From assembly GCA_001789205.1 (NCBI GenBank), contig MFYT01000093.1:1-5213 (forward strand): 5,213 nt of DNA, in the 5' to 3' direction. Shown piece after piece: positions 1 to 4,528 of the stretch. The position numbers were made by a program, and so were the translations under genes. Numbering within the stretch: position 1 is the first letter of the stretch; the number at the start of each line of letters is the position of its first letter. The notes under the pieces are model-generated. The model saw only the letters and a list, made by a program, of their open reading frames with translations, was not told the DNA's origin and ran no database searches. This stretch comes from Candidatus Raymondbacteria bacterium RIFOXYA2_FULL_49_16. Its GTDB lineage: Bacteria; Fibrobacterota; OXYB2-FULL-49-7; XYB2-FULL-49-35.

Positions 1-252
1 CAAAATCCGCTGCCAGGAAAATGCAATTGTCATTGGGGCCGATAGCGTATGTACCTGCCGTAAATTGTCCTTCCAGATGTGCGCGGGCAGCTTGTTCATC
101 AAAGGGAGTGAAGGCGCGATGCGAACACTTCGAGCATTTGACCTGGGGCTTTTTGCATATATCACGTGCCCATTCATTACTGCATACCGGTGAGTATCCC
201 TGTAATCCCTTGGCTTTGTTCTCCCATCGTTTTGGAAAAACATCGTTACGAT
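1..252 (-). pseudogene. TOTE conflict-system primase-domain protein, internal fragment cut by IS66
   Basis: An open frame of 83 codons (250 down to 2) runs off the left edge. It reads RNDVFPKRWENK near its start, then GYSPVCSNEW, a four-cysteine cluster (residues about 23, 32, 39 and 42, with CSKC at 39-42), HRAFTPFDEQAARAHLEG, and finally FLAADF at the edge. I recognise this order (RW/FE-N/S-K, GYSP-C-NEW, CxxC, DHL-type helix, FLAADFD) from the archaeo-eukaryotic primase domain of TOTE conflict-system proteins. Those are large multidomain proteins with helicase and nuclease modules, thought to act in defence against invading nucleic acid. The last seen D belongs to the ADFD motif, probably in the primase active site. 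There is no start codon: the frame enters directly from the IS66 end at 253, so the 5' part is missing. Downstream completeness cannot be judged. Family assignment is from memory of the motif pattern, without a search. Confidence 0.8.
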
Positions 253-272
253 GTAAGCCTACGGTAAACCCC
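253..272 (+). repeat. IS66 left terminal inverted repeat
   Basis: The sequence gtaagcctacggtaaacccc is the inverted copy of 2530-2549, matching 19 of 20 positions (mismatch at position 16). It lies just beyond the tnpC stop codon and directly against the TOTE fragment. Confidence 0.93.
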
Positions 273-278
273 GTTTGA

Positions 279-1751
279 CTATTCTGTTTTCGGGGTCCAG
301 GTATTTGGCAGGTAGGGTTCCAGCTGTTTTGTGGTGAGAGCGGGGATATCGGTCAGCATAGCGGTAAAATAGTCCGGAATGTTTTTGCCATGAAGTTTTG
401 CAGTTCCAATCAGTGAATACGCGACTGCGGCACGAGCTGCTGCTTCGTGAGAACCCATGAACATATAGTTTTTGCAACCAATAGCAACAGGACGAATACT
501 GTTTTCGATAAAATTGTTACTCAATTCAACCCGGCCATCCTCCTGAAACGGTTTGAACCAGGGCCATTGGTTCAATGCATATTTAAGGGCCTTGCCAATC
601 AGGTCTTGTGGCAGAACTTTTCCAGCCTCATTTTTCAGCCACTGATGAAAGGTTTCCATGGCGGGAACGATTTTCTCCTTCCGCATTTCCAATCTCTGTA
701 CCGGAGTCAATTGTTGCTGAGCAGCCTCCCTTTCCAAGGCAAACCACTCGCCAATCTGATCCAGTGCAAAACCGGCACGGGCAGAGTCGGCATCCTTCAC
801 CTTCTCGAAACTTCTCCGGACATGCGCCATACAGGCGGCATGCTTCATGCCCGGGCGTCTGAATACAGCATTATAGCCCTCATATCCATCCACCTGAAGG
901 ATGCCAATAAATAGCGCAAGTGTTTTTAACGGTCCTTCGTGGCCACGGCTTGGCTGATATTCAAACAACAGCAGCTTCCGAACCGGATCGTAATAGACCC
1001 AGAAGTATCCTTTGTGCGTTTTACCCCGCTTATCTTTAACCAGAACAGGAATCGGTGTTTCATCACCCTGCAAATAATTGGTCTTAAACATATTCAAGCG
1101 ATGCAATTGATAGACAGGAACCAACCATTCCGTGCCATGGCGTACGGCATCACAAAGCGTTGACTCGGCAAACTCGACGCCGCTCACTTCCATAAGCATT
1201 TTCCGTTGACGGTCGAGCGGAATGTGATATTCGAACTTCTGCGTTATCAAATGGGCAATCAGACTCGCGCCCATGTTGCCCTTCTCTACCGGCATAGGTG
1301 GAAGCTGAGCAATGGCGATGCCGTCGCCTGATTCACGGGGGTAGCGTGGCCGGATGATGCGCCGAATGAAAAGGCTGCCTGGCTTGTATTCGAATTGCCA
1401 GGAGATGTCGTCGCCAATGCTTTTGGTGTTTGCAGGCTTATCTTCAGGTTCAATGACAACGTCAACAATGGGGAGGTGTGTCGGCATCTGACCGCGGCCA
1501 TGACCCGCAGGCGCAGGTGCAGCGTCAGGCTTGCGGACATAGCTGACCGGTGTACCGGCGACCTCGGATGGCACCGCAAGCTCTGGCATGCCGCCAAAAG
1601 GCAATCCCATTTGGCCGTTATCCCTGGGGATAAACCGTTCGGTTTTCTGGCCAAACATCTGCCGCTTGAGCCATGAAAGTTCGTGGTCCAGTTTGAGGAC
1701 GGTTGTCACGAGTTCTTCGCGAGAAAGGTTGTCGAGGTCAGATGGTGCCAT
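279..1751 (-). CDS. tnpC: IS66 family transposase TnpC
   Basis: This 490-aa protein is the DDE transposase that cuts and joins the IS66 ends. The N-terminus (1-40) is a leucine-rich helical segment ending KRQMFGQKTERF, typical of IS66 TnpC. A proline-rich linker follows at about 45-105. The region near 115-145, where many IS66 transposases carry a CxxC zinc finger, reads WQFEYKPGSLFIRRIIRPRY with no cysteine pair. Catalytic residues can be placed as D230 (QGDETP), D288 (QVDGYEGY) and E416 (NNFIENSIRP), followed by the C-terminal GSHEAAARAAVAYSLIGTAK segment. The start is the ATG at 1751, 37 nt after the tnpB stop, with no clear Shine-Dalgarno site. Length is normal for the family and no frame damage is seen. 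Confidence 0.96.
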   Translation of the reverse strand: MAPSDLDNLSREELVTTVLKLDHELSWLKRQMFGQKTERFIPRDNGQMGLPFGGMPELAVPSEVAGTPVSYVRKPDAAPAPAGHGRGQMPTHLPIVDVVIEPEDKPANTKSIGDDISWQFEYKPGSLFIRRIIRPRYPRESGDGIAIAQLPPMPVEKGNMGASLIAHLITQKFEYHIPLDRQRKMLMEVSGVEFAESTLCDAVRHGTEWLVPVYQLHRLNMFKTNYLQGDETPIPVLVKDKRGKTHKGYFWVYYDPVRKLLLFEYQPSRGHEGPLKTLALFIGILQVDGYEGYNAVFRRPGMKHAACMAHVRRSFEKVKDADSARAGFALDQIGEWFALEREAAQQQLTPVQRLEMRKEKIVPAMETFHQWLKNEAGKVLPQDLIGKALKYALNQWPWFKPFQEDGRVELSNNFIENSIRPVAIGCKNYMFMGSHEAAARAAVAYSLIGTAKLHGKNIPDYFTAMLTDIPALTTKQLEPYLPNTWTPKTE

Positions 1752-1788
1752 AATGTTATCTATAATATACTATATTGATGGCTATAAG

Positions 1789-2148
1789 TCAAGCATTATC
1801 TTTCATTATTCCCAAATATCTTTTCCTCCGGCGTACCTGTTCCAGGTCAATACCCTCCAGCCACATCACCATCTGCTCGTAACCCAAGGAGCAAGAGGTT
1901 CCTGTGGTTGGAAACTGCTGGAACCGGCCCGCCTCCAAGCGACGGCAGAACAGCCAAAACCCGTGGCGGTCCCACACCAGTATCTTCATCCGGTTCCGGG
2001 GACGATTCACAAACACAAACAAGCTTCCGGATTGCGGGTCTTGCCCCATGTATGAACGGACTTCGCCGCATAGCCCGTTATACGCCTTCCGCATATCTGT
2101 CGGACGAGTACACAGAAAAATGCTCATCCCACCATGCAGACTAATCAT
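1789..2148 (-). CDS. tnpB: IS66 family accessory protein TnpB (IS66 Orf2)
   Basis: This small accessory protein is required for efficient transposition of IS66 elements; its biochemical role is not settled. It carries the family signature FLCTRPTDMRKAYNGLCGEV near the N-terminus, then SGSLFVFVNRPRNRMKILVWDRHGFWLFCRRLEAGRF spread over the middle. About 119 aa is the usual size. The ATG at 2148 is chosen as start because it overlaps the tnpA stop (ATGATTAG), the usual coupled arrangement. An in-frame GTG two codons further upstream, at 2154, is the alternative. It is not to be confused with the RuvC-like TnpB of IS200/IS605 elements. Confidence 0.95.
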   Translation of the reverse strand: MISLHGGMSIFLCTRPTDMRKAYNGLCGEVRSYMGQDPQSGSLFVFVNRPRNRMKILVWDRHGFWLFCRRLEAGRFQQFPTTGTSCSLGYEQMVMWLEGIDLEQVRRRKRYLGIMKDNA

Positions 2149-2470
2149 GAACACCGCGCAGTTGCCGGACTAATGCCGCAACATCCGGCAAGGCGAGCGT
2201 GGTAGGCAGAATCAAGCTGCCACCATCGGGAAATCGGTATTGAAATGTGCCGGAGGTCGCAGGTAGACCGACCTGTACAAAGGCTGGAAGGATGGGACTG
2301 TGGGAACTTTGAGCAGCAGCGGGTTCGGATCGGAGCCGCTGTTTCCACCAGTAGAATGTCGAAACCGGGATGCCGCTCTTTACGCAGAAAGCATGCGCTT
2401 GTTCGCCGCTTTGCCGCCAAGTGCGCAGTAGTCGCTGCATGAATTGCCGTCGCTCATGGCGTGTAGCCAT
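2141..2470 (-). CDS. tnpA: IS66 family accessory protein TnpA (IS66 Orf1)
   Basis: This 109-aa protein is the first gene of the IS66 operon. A helix-turn-helix segment lies at about 21-47 (SGEQAHAFCVKSGIPVSTFY, then WWKQRL), which fits the expected role in binding DNA. The C-terminal half holds the family's FRFPDGGSL-like stretch (here YRFPDGGSLILP), followed by a VAALVRQLRG helix. The ATG at 2470 is preceded by AAGGAGG four nucleotides upstream, a strong Shine-Dalgarno site. Such sites are not seen before most other genes here, which is consistent with the IS coming from a different background. Its 3' end overlaps tnpB by 8 nt. Confidence 0.94.
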   Translation of the reverse strand: MATRHERRQFMQRLLRTWRQSGEQAHAFCVKSGIPVSTFYWWKQRLRSEPAAAQSSHSPILPAFVQVGLPATSGTFQYRFPDGGSLILPTTLALPDVAALVRQLRGVHD

Positions 2471-2529
2471 AAAACCTCCTTGGGTGTGACGGCATATAAT
2501 ATCGTGAATTCGAAAAGAAAATAAAAGAT

Positions 2530-2549
2530 GGGGGTTACCGTAGGCTTAC
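2530..2549 (-). repeat. IS66 right terminal inverted repeat
   Basis: Read inward on the minus strand this is gtaagcctacggtaaccccc, the partner of the left repeat. It stands about 60 bp upstream of tnpA, so the tnp promoter must lie at 2471-2549. The AT-rich minus-strand stretch around 2490-2500 could serve as a -10 region, but no convincing -35 hexamer is visible. Confidence 0.93.
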
Positions 2550-2552
2550 TTA

Positions 2553-2999
2553 TTAACGTCTTTCCCCTGTTTTGCGTATATATTCTGCAATCTCTAGTTT
2601 TGCTTCTTTTTCATCACCGATGGTAAAACTTGCAACGTCTTTCCAGAAATTATTGATAACCGTCACTGAAAGTGAGTTTAGAAGGCGTTGTAGCCTTTTA
2701 TCTAAATCATCGATGATTTTTTGAGGGGTAATATCCGGGTCTATGAGCTTTACGAGAAAGGATATCGATCTTTCGGAAAGGAATTCAATTTTGGTCAGCC
2801 GGATAGAGTTCTTAAAGTTGTATCCCTTAAAACCGTCTGCCAAATAATTCTGCATCCACTGGTCGAATCCTCCGAAAGAATCATTCGCAATAAAGATTAT
2901 CTGAAAATTGATGTTCATGACAACATCATCTTCTGATATTGGGATGGAATTAAAAATATCGTCCGATTCTCTTATTTCTTCCTCTTGGCTCGAAACCAA
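2553..2999 (-). CDS. Hypothetical protein, second gene of a two-gene unit
   Basis: I do not recognise a family. The frame allows 148 aa from a TTG at 2999, which would overlap the upstream gene by 28 nt, or 121 aa from the ATG at 2918, which leaves a gap of about 54 nt. The acidic stretch before that ATG (EEEIRESDDIFNSIPISEDD) looks like plausible coding sequence, so the start is undecided. The core is mixed: NINFQIIFIANDSFGGFDQW, then hydrophobic strands (KIEFLSERSISFLVKLI), a basic amphipathic helix (IIDDLDKRLQRLLNSL) and a charged end (EIAEYIRKTGERR). No signal peptide or membrane segment is evident. It ends in tandem TAA codons 3 nt from the IS66 end, so IS arrival did not change the stop codon unless it supplied it. 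The overlap with the 115-aa gene suggests joint transcription. Confidence 0.6.
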   Translation of the reverse strand: MVSSQEEEIRESDDIFNSIPISEDDVVMNINFQIIFIANDSFGGFDQWMQNYLADGFKGYNFKNSIRLTKIEFLSERSISFLVKLIDPDITPQKIIDDLDKRLQRLLNSLSVTVINNFWKDVASFTIGDEKEAKLEIAEYIRKTGERR

Positions 3000-3319
3000 C
3001 TTCTATCTCCCAAATGAAAGGTAATTTTACCGAACATATACCCATCGTCTTCAATGTGCGCCAAACCCCTGCCGTTTGCATCGTCCATTTCGCTGTTGCC
3101 CTCCCATGAGAATTCAAGGCGCTGTTTTTCTTCTATACTTTCAATGTCATAGTCAATTGAACCTTGGACATTCCCAAAATGGAATTCACCTTGTCCGCCC
3201 TTGCGAAATTTGAAGAATCCTTCTTCCTCCTCGTCTATGAAGTCCTTATCCCATTGTTCCATCGCTGTAATACGCCATCTACCGAGGAAGGGGTTTTTCT
3301 TCTTAGATTTTCTTGGCAT
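2972..3319 (-). CDS. Conserved-looking hypothetical protein, NPFLGRWRIT type
   Basis: This is a 115-aa soluble protein with a lysine-rich N-terminus (MPRKSKKKNPFLGRWRIT) and C-terminus (RAKRKK) around an acidic centre (FIDEEEEGFFKFRKGGQGEF). The layout NPF-GRWRIT-MEQWD-DF-DEE, FHFGNVQG-IDY, LEFSWEGN-EMD-A-GRG and ITFHLGD matches a hypothetical protein type I have seen in scattered bacteria with no assigned function. The alternating aromatic and acidic pattern suggests a small beta-sheet fold (inference). ATG at 3319 is the start; an AAAGGA element about 12 nt upstream is a weak ribosome site. It shares a 28-nt overlap with the next gene if that gene starts at TTG. I give no function. Confidence 0.8.
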   Translation of the reverse strand: MPRKSKKKNPFLGRWRITAMEQWDKDFIDEEEEGFFKFRKGGQGEFHFGNVQGSIDYDIESIEEKQRLEFSWEGNSEMDDANGRGLAHIEDDGYMFGKITFHLGDRSWFRAKRKK

Positions 3320-3375
3320 ATTTATTTGAGTCCTTTCAATTGTAGAAAATAGCCTTCTAAAGACGCGAAATCACG

Positions 3376-3507
3376 AAAAATGGCAATCGCTCACGGCGAG
3401 TAACTGTCATCACGAGGCAATGATTATTTTTATCTACAGGTAAATAAAATGTCTAAAATTACCCACTCGCTCGCCCGAAGAGCCATTTTTATATCGCTCA
3501 AAATGGC
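3376..3507. repeat. Nested and competing inverted repeats before the sigma-like gene
   Basis: The arm aaaaatggc (3376-3384) is the inverted copy of gccattttt (3482-3490). An inner pair, ggcgag (3395-3400) and ctcgcc (3471-3476), aligns with it. The same gccatttt segment (3482-3489) also pairs with aaaatggc (3500-3507) across a 10-nt loop. The two pairings exclude each other, and the right arm ends 12 nt before the ATG at 3520. There is no T-run, so this is not a terminator. A regulatory role is only possible. The rest of the 200-bp divergent gap at 3320-3519 holds no recognisable promoter hexamers. Confidence 0.5.
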
Positions 3508-3517
3508 GTTTGATTAA
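3449..3517 (+). CDS. Possible 22-codon leader ORF upstream of the sigma-like gene
   Basis: An ATG at 3449 opens a frame of 22 codons (MSKITHSLARRAIFISLKMA, then FD) ending with TAA at 3515-3517, only 2 nt before the ATG of the sigma-like gene. An AGG lies 8 nt upstream of the ATG, in an AT-rich leader. The peptide is basic and amphipathic. The competing inverted repeats lie partly inside this frame, so its translation could affect their folding and the downstream start. Such a short frame can arise by chance; the evidence is only its tight spacing and position. Confidence 0.3.
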   Translation: MSKITHSLARRAIFISLKMAFD

Positions 3518-3519
3518 TT

Positions 3520-3888
3520 ATGCTTTCTTCCAATTTCAGACCCTATTTCGAAATTGCCCGAAAACATCCAAAGCTTGCCCGCAAAAAAGAGCGTCTTTTA
3601 ATCCGGCTTGCACGCAAGGGAGATGTGGAGTCAAAGAAGAAAATTATGCTTCATTTTTCAGGATTTATCCTTTTTCGAATTTTGACTACGATTCATGGTA
3701 GTTCTTTAGTTGATAAAGGAGAAGATATTTTTCAAGAATGTTTTATATATGCGGATTTTAAATTGCCTCGGTATAAATTGTGGTTCAAGAAGGAGGACGG
3801 TACTTTTGCCTCTTACCGTTTCAGCACTTATTTATGGAAAGGGATTACCGGAATTATGATGCGCCATTTACGAAAACAAAAAAACTGA
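3520..3888 (+). CDS. Sigma-70 region-2-like protein without region 4 (possibly frameshifted)
   Basis: This 122-aa protein resembles the core-binding and -10-recognising part of sigma-70 family factors. After a basic N-terminus (RPYFEIARKHPKLARKKERL) come LARKGDVESKKKIMLHF (like the region 2.1 start), GEDIFQECF at about 67-75 (like the DLIQEG motif of region 2.2) and YRFSTYLWKGITGIMMRHLR at about 98-117 (like FSTYA of regions 2.3-2.4). No helix-turn-helix region 4 is present here or in the sequence after it. The frame stops at TGA directly after an A7 run (3878-3884). Skipping one base there continues into an acidic tail to 3946, so the annotated end may be a frameshift. It stands alone, divergent from the hypothetical pair. 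A role in transcription is inferred from motif similarity only. Confidence 0.65.
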   Translation: MLSSNFRPYFEIARKHPKLARKKERLLIRLARKGDVESKKKIMLHFSGFILFRILTTIHGSSLVDKGEDIFQECFIYADFKLPRYKLWFKKEDGTFASYRFSTYLWKGITGIMMRHLRKQKN

Positions 3889-3946
3889 GCAACTCAACGA
3901 GAATGACGCTTATGACAACGATGACTATTTTGAACGCGGAGAATAG
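3884..3946 (+). other. Likely out-of-frame tail of the sigma-like gene
   Basis: In the +1 frame relative to the sigma-like gene, the sequence right after the A7 run reads TEQLNEND, continues acidic, and ends YFERGE before TAG. A single missing A would join it smoothly to RHLRKQK. Its very acidic composition looks more like a real C-terminal tail than the -1 frame does. Whether this reflects mutation, a sequencing error or slippage cannot be told from the sequence. Confidence 0.4.
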
Positions 3947-4020
3947 TCGGCGGTTTTCAGATAGGGACTGATTCATAATGAGTCACATTGCCAAAAAAAT
4001 ATTCCGGAACAGAGCTAACG

Positions 4021-4062
4021 TAAAATAAAAGAACTCCTTAAGCCTTGCGACCTAAGGAGTTC
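4021..4062 (-). terminator. Intrinsic terminator of the minus-strand tRNA-like/toxin unit
   Basis: A perfect 10-bp stem (gaactcctta at 4031-4040 with taaggagttc at 4053-4062) encloses a 12-nt loop. On the minus strand it is followed by TTTTATTTTA. On the plus strand no T-run follows, so it works in one direction. It lies where a tRNA gene's own terminator would sit, and would also stop transcripts from the PIN operon. Confidence 0.85.
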
Positions 4063-4066
4063 CATA

Positions 4067-4128
4067 TGGCGCCTCGCTCGCCTCGCGTCGCCCGCCTAGT
4101 CGGCGAGGCTGGCCGCCAGGCGAAGCGG
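4067..4128. repeat. GC-rich repeat block next to the tRNA-like remnant
   Basis: This block is almost entirely G and C inside an AT-rich neighbourhood. It is made of shuffled short units such as cgcctcgc, ggcgagg and gcccgcct. Inverted pairs include gcccgc (4090-4095) with gcgggc (4125-4130) and cgcct (4093-4097) with aggcg (4118-4122). The unit ctcgccgagcgag at 4154-4166, inside the tRNA remnant, is closely related. It resembles small palindromic repeats of the REP kind, but I cannot name a family. Confidence 0.55.
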
Positions 4129-4197
4129 GCAGAATTGAACTGCGGACACCCGCCTCGCCGAGCGAGTTGAGGAGGGCATGGATTTTCAGTCCTCTGC
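4129..4197 (-). pseudogene. tRNA-Phe-like remnant with a 28-nt insert in the variable region
   Basis: On the minus strand the anticodon arm reads GAGGA, loop CTGAAAA and TCCAT (4178-4194), giving anticodon GAA (4185-4187) with T33 and A37 as in tRNA-Phe. A T arm follows at 4129-4143: GCAG, loop TTCAATT, CTGC, preceded by GTGTC, the usual variable loop. Between them, at 4150-4177, lie 28 extra GC-rich bases with a perfect hairpin (CTCGC, TCG, GCGAG). AGCAG at the D-arm side is kept, but the rest of the D arm and the 5' acceptor strand are absent. The 3' acceptor strand gives way to the GC-rich block after CCCG, and no CCA context is seen. One anticodon-stem pair (A-A) and the outer T-stem pair (C-C) are mismatched. 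It is probably not a working tRNA. Confidence 0.65.
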
Positions 4198-4213
4198 TGA
4201 ACAACTCTCTATA

Positions 4214-4259
4214 TTTATGAACCACTTACAGAGGCGGTGTGTCGTTTTATGTACCACTT
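4214..4259. repeat. Two 14-bp direct repeats, 32 bp apart
   Basis: The sequence tttatgaaccactt (4214-4227) recurs as tttatgtaccactt (4246-4259) with one mismatch. The 32-bp offset is about three helical turns. Sub-terminal direct repeats containing GTGGTAC/ACCAC are common in ends of IS21-like and related integrase-type elements, so this may be a transposase-binding IS end. Tgaacaac at 4198, just beside the tRNA-like remnant, would be the tip. The stretch 4198-4333 otherwise holds no gene. Confidence 0.45.
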
Positions 4260-4333
4260 TTTTCGCTATAAAAAACGTGTTGCGATGCTATACCTCTCAA
4301 ATAAATCCATTTGCATGCCCCCCCTACCCACGA

Positions 4334-4528
4334 TCAGGCAAGGCTCAACACCTCGCGCCTCCGATGTGCGACTTTCCCCCTGCCCCTGGAACCTGCTGGA
4401 ACGAGCCCTTTTCGTTTCTTCTGCTGCCTGACAGCATCTGCAAAGATCCTATCCGGGTCAAAACCCAGTTTGGCAGCATATGCTTCCCGGTTTTTGCGAA
4501 CCTCCTCAATAATTTCATCCTTATACAT
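4334..4528 (-). CDS. Small basic partner of the PIN toxin, probable antitoxin
   Basis: This 64-aa protein begins MYKDEIIEEVRKNREAYAAK, then FDPDRIFADAVRQQKKR. This pattern (Y/W-KD-IIEEVR-IREAYA-F-FD-I-D) recurs in small proteins encoded beside PIN-domain genes, where they are taken as antitoxins. The N-terminal half is an acidic amphipathic helix suited to bind the toxin. The C-terminus (GRGKVAHRRREVLSLA) is strongly basic and may be variable or extended. Its ATG overlaps the toxin stop codon by 8 nt (ATGTATAA) and is preceded by GGGGAGGG, so translation is probably coupled to the toxin gene. No ribbon-helix-helix or AbrB motif is evident, so self-regulation by DNA binding is uncertain. Confidence 0.7.
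   Translation of the reverse strand: MYKDEIIEEVRKNREAYAAKLGFDPDRIFADAVRQQKKRKGLVPAGSRGRGKVAHRRREVLSLA

Larger units (their letters stand above)
253..2549 (-). mobile_element. IS66-family insertion sequence, complete, about 2.3 kb
   Basis: The element has all three IS66 genes in the usual order (tnpA, tnpB, tnpC) on the minus strand, bounded by terminal inverted repeats starting GTAAGC, the typical IS66 end. The length of 2297 bp is close to the usual 2.5 kb. All three frames are intact, so it may be functional or was recently so. The expected 8-bp target duplication is absent: 245-252 reads gttacgat and 2550-2557 reads ttattaac. The element therefore probably sits at a rearranged junction. 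It appears more GC-rich than the AT-rich genes to its right. Confidence 0.95.

Noticed and set aside
241-253. Perfect 13-nt inverted repeat catcgttacgatg at the left IS66 junction
   Set aside because: It lies within TOTE codons apart from its last base; a short palindrome here is probably chance or a target preference that cannot be tested from one site.
447-914. 155-codon plus-strand frame inside tnpC
   Set aside because: Antisense shadow of the intact IS66 transposase.
2495-2500. TATAAT on the plus strand near the right IS66 end, as an outward promoter
   Set aside because: No -35 hexamer at proper spacing and the adjacent genes run on the opposite strand.
3482-3507. Hairpin gccatttt/aaaatggc as a terminator
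   Set aside because: No U-rich tract follows on either strand.
3885-3971. Alternative -1 frame after the slippery-looking A AAA AAC
   Set aside because: The heptamer suits a -1 frameshift, but the product (LSNSTRMTLMTT and on) looks non-coding, whereas the +1 frame gives a natural acidic tail.
3969-3985. Near-palindrome tgattcataatgagtca downstream of the sigma-like gene
   Set aside because: Arms are interrupted and no T-run follows on either strand, so it is not a terminator; an operator role cannot be supported. Its resemblance to the integrase codons at 5199-5213 is short and probably chance.
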